From positions 1 through 19,674 of the forward strand of contig JAPYMU010000119.1 of assembly GCA_028286165.1 (NCBI GenBank): a stretch of DNA of 19,674 nucleotides, given 5' to 3'. This document shows positions 14,416 through 19,674 of the stretch, one piece after another. Every line of letters starts with the position of its first letter. Positions within the stretch are counted from its first letter, which is position 1. Position numbers and translations under genes: made by a program. The stretch comes from Spongiicolonus versatilis. Lineage in GTDB: Bacteria > Pseudomonadota > Gammaproteobacteria > Arenicellales > Spongiicolonaceae. Below the pieces are notes generated by a model, which saw only the letters and a list, made by a program, of their open reading frames with translations, made no database searches and was not told the DNA's origin.

Positions 14416-14571
14416 AGCTTATTTTTGGCCGCCTCATTCTGAATTCCCGGGGCGTGGCGGTGCCGCCAGTCCTGCCGTTGTGCGGAAACGTCAAAAAGAC
14501 GCCGGCGAACTCGCTGCCATTGCTGGTGAATGTTTGGCCGATGGGGGCGGGGAACACGGTTTTTCCACCGC
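14416..14571. other. junction sequence between the island and truncated polB
   Basis: About 155 bases that belong to no recognised gene. No polymerase II motif was found in the three leftward frames after the polB stop. One leftward frame is open from about 14600 to 14403 and includes FTSNGSEFAGVF (14504-14527 codes SNGSEFAG's core), reminiscent of the DNGSEF block of DDE integrases but without the Asp. GGCGG-TG-CCGCC lies near 14457 and CGTC-AAAAA-GACG near 14489. It may be a worn transposon fragment, which I cannot confirm. Confidence 0.3.
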
Positions 14572-15984
14572 TCAGGAATCCATGAGGTTTCCGGCCTTAG
14601 GCGTGCCACCGCCGTCCCCGTCCCCGCCAAGTTGCATGCCCAGAGGGTCGACTTTGAAGGTGCGGATGATGCTGGGGTAGAGGCTTTTGAAATCCAGCAG
14701 GAGGACGTTGCGGTAGAGGCCGGGGCGGGAATCGAGGACGTAGCCGCCGGGGCTGGATTCGGCGTTGGCGGCGCGGGACGGGTCCAGGTCGGGGGCGACG
14801 TAGCCGGCGCGGTGGAGGCGGGGGAGGTAGAGGTTGTCAAAAGCGGCCACCGAGCCGCCGTGGCGGCCGAGGGCGAGGCCGGTGAGGGCGGTGCGGGTGG
14901 CGGTGAAGTTCACCAAATCGGTGTGGGCGAAAATTTCGCGCACCAGCCGGCAGTCTTCCAGGTTGTAATGCGCCAGTTCAAACTGCGCGTCGCGGTACAG
15001 GCGTTCAATTTCGCCCATCTTGTCCCCGCTGTCCGCCAGCGCCTTGCCGCGGCCCAGCAATTGGCGGGCGACGAACTCCAGACGGAAACTTTCAAAATTC
15101 CAGAACGCGGCGCGCAATGTTTCAATGCCGTCCAGCACCACCCGGCCGGGCAGGCGCGCGATGTTGGTTTGAGTCTGGTTTTCCCGCCGGACAACCGCCG
15201 CGCGCTCGCCGCCGCGCGCGATGTCAAAAGGAACGTTGAGCCGCGCGCATGCGCGCTGGAGAACGTCGAGGTCAAAGTTAACCACGTTCCAGCCAATCAG
15301 AACGTCGGGGTCGCGGCGCCGCAGCCAGCGGAAAAATTCGGTGAGCAATTGTGTTTCGTCGCGCACAAAAACCACCGGCAGGCCGCCGTGGGTGACGCCG
15401 CCCTTTTTTTGCGTGCCGTCGTTGACCACGAAAACTTTTTCGGCGCCATCGTCAGCGGCGGCGGCGGAATAGAGGCGGCCGTCGCGGCCGGTTTCAATGT
15501 CCAGGGACAAGACACGAAACGCCGGCTTGTGCGATGCGCGGCGCAGGCGCGGGTTGGTGAAGACGGTGAAGCCGTCCTGGTGCCGCGCCTCGCCGTGCAC
15601 GGTGAACGCGCCGGTGATGAAACGTTCCATCAGAAAACGGTCGGCCGGTTTGACGTCGGATTCGTACAACGCGATGCCGTGGTGCTGCGCGCGGCGGCGG
15701 AACTCCAGCAAATCGGACTGGCGCGAAAAATACACAGCGTCGGCGTCACCGCCGTCCAGTGTTTTAAGTTTCAGCCGGCGGCGCTGGTAGTTTTGCGCGA
15801 GGGCGGCGATTTTTTCATCGGTGATGGCGCGGGGAATAAAGCACACCGCCTGCTGGCCGCGCAGGTGAATGCGCGCCGGCCGGTCCTCGCCGCCGCCGGC
15901 CCACAGCACCACCTCAAGCCCGGCGGCGGTGTCGCGCCAGTGGCGGGTGAGCAGGAACAGCGGCGCGGCGGATTTTTGTGGCAT
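14572..15984 (-). pseudogene. polB: DNA polymerase II, truncated after polymerase motif A
   Basis: The 470-residue frame follows family B DNA polymerase II closely: LLTRHWRDTAAGLEV at the start, YESDVKPADRFLMERFITG, and the proofreading exonuclease motifs LDIETG (Asp162, Glu164), GWNVVNFDLD (Asn233-Asp238) and YNLEDC (Tyr340-Asp344). RHGGSVAAFDNLYLPRLHR and polymerase motif A LLDFKSLYPSIIRTF (Asp431) follow. Similarity ends near residue 451; a Gly-rich tail and stop at residue 470 follow. The E. coli enzyme has 783 residues, so motifs B and C (with the second catalytic Asp region) are lost and DNA synthesis is impossible. The exonuclease half could still fold. I use ATG 15984 because it matches the normal start. 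The break coincides with the island edge. Confidence 0.85.
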
Positions 15985-16006
15985 AATGCGAGTCCTTGAA
16001 GAACAC

Positions 16007-16036
16007 ATTTTACCGGTAGCGGGGAGGCGCTGTGAT
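16007..16036 (-). promoter_or_regulatory. weak candidate promoter for polB
   Basis: On the minus strand ATCACA (16031-16036, 4 of 6) is 18 bases from TAAAAT (16007-16012, 5 of 6). The start would be about 15 bases before the polB ATG. It overlaps the gltA ribosome site, so both genes share a 50-base divergent gap. Confidence 0.25.
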
Positions 16037-17435
16037 GAACGTCAAAACCATGCAGAGCAAGAAAGAAAAAAAATCAACCGCGGGTGAAGCCGGGCGCCGG
16101 CACTACTTCACCTTGCACGACAACATGACCGGCAAGTCCTACGAACTGCCGCTGCTGGAAGGCACCGAAGGGCCGCGGGTGGTCGACATCCGCAAACTGT
16201 ACGCCGAGGCCGGGGTGTTCACCTACGACCCCGGCTACACCTCCACCGCCTCGTGCACTTCCGAGATCACTTTCATCGACGGCGACAAGGGCATTCTGCG
16301 CCACCGCGGCTACGCCATTGAGGAACTGGCGGAAAACACCGACTACCTGGATGTGTGCTACCTGCTGCTCTATGGCGACCTGCCGTCGCCGGCGCAGAAG
16401 GCCGAGTTTGACCACACCATCACCCGCCACACCATGTTGCACGAGCAACTCATGGCGTTGTTCAAGGGCTTCCGCCGCGGCGCCCATCCCATGGCCATCA
16501 TGGTCGGCGTGGTGGGCGCGCTGTCGTCGTTCTACCACGACGGCTCCGACATCAGCGATCCCATGCAGCGCATGGTGGCCTGCCACCGGATGATTGCAAA
16601 AATGCCGACCATCGGCGCCTGCGCATACAAGTATTCCATGGGCCAGCCTTTCGTGTATCCCAGCAACGACCTGGACTACGCCGCCAACCTGCTGAAGATG
16701 CTGTTCGGCGTGCCCACCGAGGAGTACGTGGTGAACCCGGTGCTGGCCAAGGCGATGAACCGCATCTTAATTCTGCACGCCGACCACGAGCAGAACGCCT
16801 CCACCTCCACCGTGCGCCTGGCCGGCTCCTCCGGCGCCAACCCGTTTGCGTGCATTGCGGCCGGCATCGCATCGCTGTGGGGGCCGGCGCACGGCGGCGC
16901 CAACGAGGCGGTGCTCAGAATGCTGACCGAAATCGGCGAGCGGAAAAACATTCCGAAATTTATCGCCCGCGCCAAGGACTCCAGGGACAGTTACCGCCTG
17001 ATGGGCTTCGGCCACCGGGTGTATAAAAACTATGACCCGCGCGCCAAAGTGATGCGCGAGAGTTGCCACGAGGTGCTGGGCGAGCTCGGCATTGAAGACC
17101 CGCTGCTGGAAGTGGCGATGGAATTGGAGAAAATCGCCCTGGAAGACGAATACTTCATCAAGAAAAAACTCTACCCCAACGTGGATTTTTATTCCGGCAT
17201 CGTGCTGCGGGCGATGGGTTTTCCGCCGAGCATGTTCACGGTGGTTTTTGCCATCGGCCGCACGGTCGGCTGGATTGCCCACTGGAAGGAAATGATCAGC
17301 GACCCGGAAAACAAAATCGGCCGCCCGCGCCAGCGCTACAACGGCAAAAAAGAGCGCAAGTTCATCGCCGTGGACACCCGCGAGCAGGACAAAGAGGGCG
17401 CGCTCAGCGGGCTGAGCTGGCTGTGGCGCGGATGA
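16035..17435 (+). CDS. gltA: citrate synthase
   Basis: Condenses acetyl-CoA and oxaloacetate to citrate in the TCA cycle. The 466-residue protein is of the Gram-negative hexameric type: YTSTASCTSEITFIDGDKG and LRHRGYAIEELAE in the N-terminal part, HADHEQNASTSTVRLAGSSG, and catalytic His286 (GPAHGGAN), His327 (GFGHRVY) and Asp384 (NVDFYSG), then GRPRQRYNG. The start is the ATG at 16035, seven bases after GGGGAGG; a GTG three bases earlier is less likely. It is longer than E. coli GltA (427) because of a Lys-rich N-terminal extension of about 20 residues and a C-terminal tail that ends GLSWLWRG. It is divergent from the polB remnant and ends five bases from the convergent DUF3179 gene. Confidence 0.97.
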   Translation: MNVKTMQSKKEKKSTAGEAGRRHYFTLHDNMTGKSYELPLLEGTEGPRVVDIRKLYAEAGVFTYDPGYTSTASCTSEITFIDGDKGILRHRGYAIEELAENTDYLDVCYLLLYGDLPSPAQKAEFDHTITRHTMLHEQLMALFKGFRRGAHPMAIMVGVVGALSSFYHDGSDISDPMQRMVACHRMIAKMPTIGACAYKYSMGQPFVYPSNDLDYAANLLKMLFGVPTEEYVVNPVLAKAMNRILILHADHEQNASTSTVRLAGSSGANPFACIAAGIASLWGPAHGGANEAVLRMLTEIGERKNIPKFIARAKDSRDSYRLMGFGHRVYKNYDPRAKVMRESCHEVLGELGIEDPLLEVAMELEKIALEDEYFIKKKLYPNVDFYSGIVLRAMGFPPSMFTVVFAIGRTVGWIAHWKEMISDPENKIGRPRQRYNGKKERKFIAVDTREQDKEGALSGLSWLWRG

Positions 17436-17440
17436 AAAAC

Positions 17441-18535
17441 TCAGCGGTAAATTTTTGACTCGGGATAAAACGCAAGCCAGGCAAAAGCAAAGTGCACGCC
17501 GCTGTCCACCGGCGCCAGGGATTTTCCCTTAAGCGGCCCGGCGGTGGCCTGGCCCAGCAGGTTCCACGCCGACTGCGTTGCGCGGTCCACAATTTTTCCG
17601 TCGCGCAGCACAAAAAACAATTCCCGCCCGTCCACCACGCGGCTGAATGCGCTGGCCGAAAGTATTTTTCTTGAGGCGGCGATCTCGGATTCATCCAGCG
17701 CCGACAAGGTGCCGAACTTGCTGAGGGCGACGATTTTCTCGGCGCCGACGGTGTCGTTGATGACTTTTTTCCCGCGCAGCACGGAAAACGGATACAGCGT
17801 TCTTTGCCCGGCGCTGTGCACGCTCAGCACCCGCGCAACCGGCGGCAGGCGCGGGTCGGCCGGCTGGTCCAGCAGAAATGGCTGGCCGGCGGTGGTGTCG
17901 TAGCCGCGGTAGGGGTTGCGCCCGTAGGGGCGGGTGAAGCCGGTGTCGCGCGAGAGAACCTCACCCCCGGGGTAGGCGGCGCGAAAGTCGGCGTAGGAAA
18001 CAATGTTGGAAGGCACGCGGCGCAACTGTGCGCCGGCGTAACGGCCGACGATGGCGCCGCCGGTGAACTGCTGCCACCAACTTTCACTCTGGCGGTCGTA
18101 CATCACCAGGTCGCTGTGGCGCAATTTTCCGGTGGTGCCGAAGTCCAGCAGCGCGCCGTCCACGCGGCGGTCGAACACGATGGAGGCGTTGCACAGCGGG
18201 CAGAACGTCACCGCCAGCGGGCGGCCGTCGAAGTTGTCGTTGACAATTTCGTGGAAGATTAAAATTTGCAGCGGATAGGCGCGGGCTTTTTTCCCGTTGC
18301 GCAGCACAATCACCGGCTCGGCGTCACCCAGCCACTCGGCCTCGGCGTGGCCGATAAAGCGCGGCCGGTCAATGGCCGGAATGCCGTCCTTGGGCGGGCC
18401 GCCGGAAAGGATCTCCGACAAATCCACCGTCGCCTTGCCAAAATCGGTTTTCCATTCCGCGCCTGCAGCCGCGGCGGCGCATGCCAGCAGCGCAAACACA
18501 AATCCGGCGCCCCATGTTTTTCGCATTGCGTTCAT
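17441..18535 (-). CDS. exported DUF3179-family protein
   Basis: A 364-residue protein with an N-terminal signal (MRKTWGAGFVFALLACAAAAAGA) and then a DUF3179 domain over most of its length. Characteristic pieces are AYPLQILIFHEIVNDNFDGRP, the cysteine pair FCPLCNASIVFDR (Cys112, Cys115), TGKLRHSDLVMYDRQSESWW, and GRNPYRGYDT. The function of the family is unknown; the conserved histidine and CPLC could bind a metal or a redox partner, which is inference. Two ATGs compete (18535 and 18526); the second would still give a good signal peptide. A -10-like TATAAC sits so close to the first ATG that the second start may be the real one. It faces gltA tail to tail and is divergent from the small membrane protein gene. 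Confidence 0.88.
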   Translation of the reverse strand: MNAMRKTWGAGFVFALLACAAAAAGAEWKTDFGKATVDLSEILSGGPPKDGIPAIDRPRFIGHAEAEWLGDAEPVIVLRNGKKARAYPLQILIFHEIVNDNFDGRPLAVTFCPLCNASIVFDRRVDGALLDFGTTGKLRHSDLVMYDRQSESWWQQFTGGAIVGRYAGAQLRRVPSNIVSYADFRAAYPGGEVLSRDTGFTRPYGRNPYRGYDTTAGQPFLLDQPADPRLPPVARVLSVHSAGQRTLYPFSVLRGKKVINDTVGAEKIVALSKFGTLSALDESEIAASRKILSASAFSRVVDGRELFFVLRDGKIVDRATQSAWNLLGQATAGPLKGKSLAPVDSGVHFAFAWLAFYPESKIYR

Positions 18536-18540
18536 CCGGT

Positions 18541-18546
18541 TATAAT
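18541..18546 (+). promoter_or_regulatory. -10 box TATAAT before the small membrane protein gene
   Basis: A perfect TATAAT lies 36 bases before the ATG at 18582, in the short gap divergent from the DUF3179 gene. No good -35 was found at 16-18 bases, so this is a half-supported promoter. Confidence 0.3.
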
Positions 18547-18581
18547 CCGACTTTCCGCGCGATTATGTAACCTCCGGCGCC

Positions 18582-18770
18582 ATGCTTGCAAAAATTCTTT
18601 TCACCGCGGTGGTGGTTGTCGCGGTTCTGCTGCTGCTGCGGATGAAAAACATTCGCGGCGCGCAGGAAGATGAAAAACAAAACCGCCCCGGCGCGATGCT
18701 TGCGGTGTGGGTTTGCGCCGCCGTTATTGTCGCGCTGGCCGGGCTGTTTTACGCGCTTTACCACGGTTGA
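18582..18770 (+). CDS. small two-helix membrane protein, unknown function
   Basis: A 62-residue protein with two hydrophobic helices, ILFTAVVVVAVLLLLRM (about 4-21) and LAVWVCAAVIVALAGLFYAL (about 40-59). They are joined by a polar loop with KNIRGAQEDEKQNRPG, which by the positive-inside rule would probably be cytoplasmic. I do not recognise a named family. It sits one base before the rhomboid gene (TGA-A-ATG) and is probably co-transcribed and translationally coupled with it, so it may be a partner or simply a passenger. Codon use is like the GC-rich core. Confidence 0.75.
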   Translation: MLAKILFTAVVVVAVLLLLRMKNIRGAQEDEKQNRPGAMLAVWVCAAVIVALAGLFYALYHG

Positions 18771-18771
18771 A

Positions 18772-19359
18772 ATGCACCATTTCCCGCGCCTCACCCTCAC
18801 CCTCATCGGCGCCTGCGTTGTGGTGGAACTGGCGGCGCGCTCGCAGTTTGCCGTGGACTTGCGGCCGTGGCTTTTCATCAGCCAGGGGCCGGCCGGCCTG
18901 CCGGAGATTGCCGATGGTGAAGTGTGGCGGCTGCTGACGCCGATTTTTCTGCACTTCGGCCTGCCGCACCTGGTGATTAACCTCGCCTGGTTGTGGGCCC
19001 TCGGCGAGATGGCTGAGCGCGTGTTCGGCGCCGCCGCCCTTGCGCTGCTGGTCACCGCGGTCGGCGTGTTTTCCAACCTGTGCCAGTTCGCCGCCGGCGG
19101 CCCGGCATTCGGCGGCATGTCCGGCGTACTTTACGGCCTGCTCGGATTTCTGTGGATGCAAAGCCGCTTCAACCCCGGTAGCGGCGCGCGACTCGGCAAC
19201 CCCATCGTGGTTATGATGCTGGCGTGGCTCGTGCTATGCTGGAGCGGTGTGCTGGAAATTTTCGGCATTCGCGTCGCCAACACCGCCCACGCAACCGGCC
19301 TCGCCACCGGCCTGTTGCTGGGGTTTTTCAGCGCAAAACTCAGCCGGCGCGGCGCCTGA
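18772..19359 (+). CDS. rhomboid-family intramembrane serine protease
   Basis: A 195-residue membrane protein with the rhomboid active site: the nucleophile Ser117 in GGMSGVLYGLLGF and the general base His173 in NTAHATGLATG, on separate helices. The first-half motif HFGLPHLVINLAWLWALGEM with His66 and Asn70 is the usual oxyanion region. About six helices are expected, as in the bacterial GlpG core, but the cytoplasmic N-terminal domain of E. coli GlpG is missing. Rhomboids cleave membrane proteins within or near their transmembrane helices; the substrate here is unknown. The start at ATG 18772 is chosen because the frame upstream overlaps the preceding gene. A gene for a secreted protein follows 18 bases later. 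Confidence 0.9.
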   Translation: MHHFPRLTLTLIGACVVVELAARSQFAVDLRPWLFISQGPAGLPEIADGEVWRLLTPIFLHFGLPHLVINLAWLWALGEMAERVFGAAALALLVTAVGVFSNLCQFAAGGPAFGGMSGVLYGLLGFLWMQSRFNPGSGARLGNPIVVMMLAWLVLCWSGVLEIFGIRVANTAHATGLATGLLLGFFSAKLSRRGA

Positions 19360-19377
19360 CCAGACATGGGACAAGAC

Positions 19378-19674
19378 ATGAAACTTTTCGCCTCCCAACT
19401 GCTGCTGCTCCTCGCCCTGGCGGCGCCGCAGTTCGCCCACGCCGACATCGGCCGTTTTGTCGGCGTCTACCACGGTTCCCTCAGCGCCCAGGACAGCCCC
19501 GACGGAAAAGAATTGCGCCTGCGGGTGGAGATCAACGAAATCGATGAAGGTTTCAACGTGGAATGGAACACCACCGCGGTGCGCGCCGACGGCAAAGCCA
19601 AATCCAAAACCTACGCCATTGATTTCATCACCAGCCAGCGCGAAAATGTTTTCTCCTCGGCGATGAAGGCAAAC
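19378..19674 (+). CDS. secreted protein of unknown function, N-terminal part
   Basis: The first 99 codons of a gene that runs out of the window. MKLFASQLLLLLALAAPQFAHA is a clear Sec signal peptide with cleavage likely after AHA. The mature part begins DIGRFVGVYHGSLSAQDSPD and continues with alternating charged strands (ELRLRVEINEID, FNVEWNTT), suggestive of a beta-rich periplasmic protein, though I recognise no family. An ATG at 19366 in the same frame would add MGQD before the signal; I prefer 19378 because it gives a normal signal start. It follows the rhomboid gene by 18 bases and is probably in the same operon. Confidence 0.8.
   Translation, partial: MKLFASQLLLLLALAAPQFAHADIGRFVGVYHGSLSAQDSPDGKELRLRVEINEIDEGFNVEWNTTAVRADGKAKSKTYAIDFITSQRENVFSSAMKAN

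Larger units (their letters stand above)
5335..14571. other. putative acquired carbohydrate-utilisation island
   Basis: This stretch differs from its flanks in base and codon use: in hand-counted 60-base lines, 3481-3540 (core) holds 38 G+C and 9721-9780 (island) holds 30. It carries only a transporter, kinase, transketolase and two dehydrogenases, none of which belongs to the flanking core order. The left edge touches a headless signal-peptide sequence, the right edge a truncated polB. I saw no integrase, tRNA, direct repeats at the edges or intact transposase gene, so the mode of insertion is unknown. Confidence 0.6.

Noticed and set aside
14403..14571. Frameshift instead of truncation in polB
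   Set aside because: I translated the sequence after the stop in the leftward frames and saw no KIxxNxxYG-type motif B or YGDTDS motif C.
14530..15999. Rightward open frame of 489 codons
   Set aside because: It mirrors polB. The leftward frame carries all exonuclease motifs; the rightward translation shows low-complexity Val/Gly/Ala and no family motif.
1..19674. CRISPR arrays, tRNA or rRNA genes, phage genes
   Set aside because: No regularly spaced repeats, no cloverleaf-like segments and no phage or rRNA sequence were seen in any part of the window.

Overview
The window looks like chromosome of a GC-rich gammaproteobacterium that I cannot place further. The main clue is the order fxsA / dsbD / aroQ / accB / accC / zinc-ribbon DUF3426 protein, a conserved gammaproteobacterial neighbourhood. 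Hexameric-type citrate synthase and a DNA polymerase II relative fit this. Most core genes are packed tightly with 1-4 base overlaps.

Layout. (1) 1-5334, core block: a leftward run dsbD - TlpA-like thioredoxin - aroQ - accB - accC - zinc-ribbon protein (cut by the window edge), with fxsA divergent from dsbD. It covers thiol/disulfide exchange in the envelope, the shikimate step made by type II dehydroquinase, and the biotin carboxylase half of acetyl-CoA carboxylase. A strong-looking promoter places the aroQ transcript start almost on its ATG. (2) About 5335-14571, accessory island: visibly lower GC and different codon use. A leftward operon encodes the two halves of a split transketolase and a glycerol-kinase-like FGGY kinase. 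A divergent rightward operon encodes a ribose-type ABC transporter (permease, binding protein, double ATPase) and an SDR dehydrogenase. A second SDR lies convergent at the far end with its own promoter. (3) 14572-19674, core block: a DNA polymerase II gene that stops just after polymerase motif A, then gltA, a convergent DUF3179 exported protein, a small two-helix membrane protein, a rhomboid protease, and the start of a secreted protein of unknown function.

How the island may work (inference). The transporter would import a polyol or sugar, an SDR would oxidise it to a ketose, the FGGY kinase would phosphorylate the ketose, and the split transketolase would move a two-carbon unit into the pentose phosphate pool. 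The kinase keeps the GlpK frame but has lost the tyrosine that packs on glycerol. The kinase plus two-subunit transketolase plus ribose-type binding protein recalls the known D-apiose route (apulose kinase and two-subunit apulose-4-phosphate transketolase), here with dehydrogenases in place of an isomerase. No regulator, isomerase, aldolase, integrase or intact transposase gene is present.

Both island edges carry scars: a headless signal-peptide sequence beside fxsA, and a polB gene without its C-terminal catalytic half at the other end. This suggests that arrival of the island, or a linked deletion, replaced part of the ancestral chromosome.
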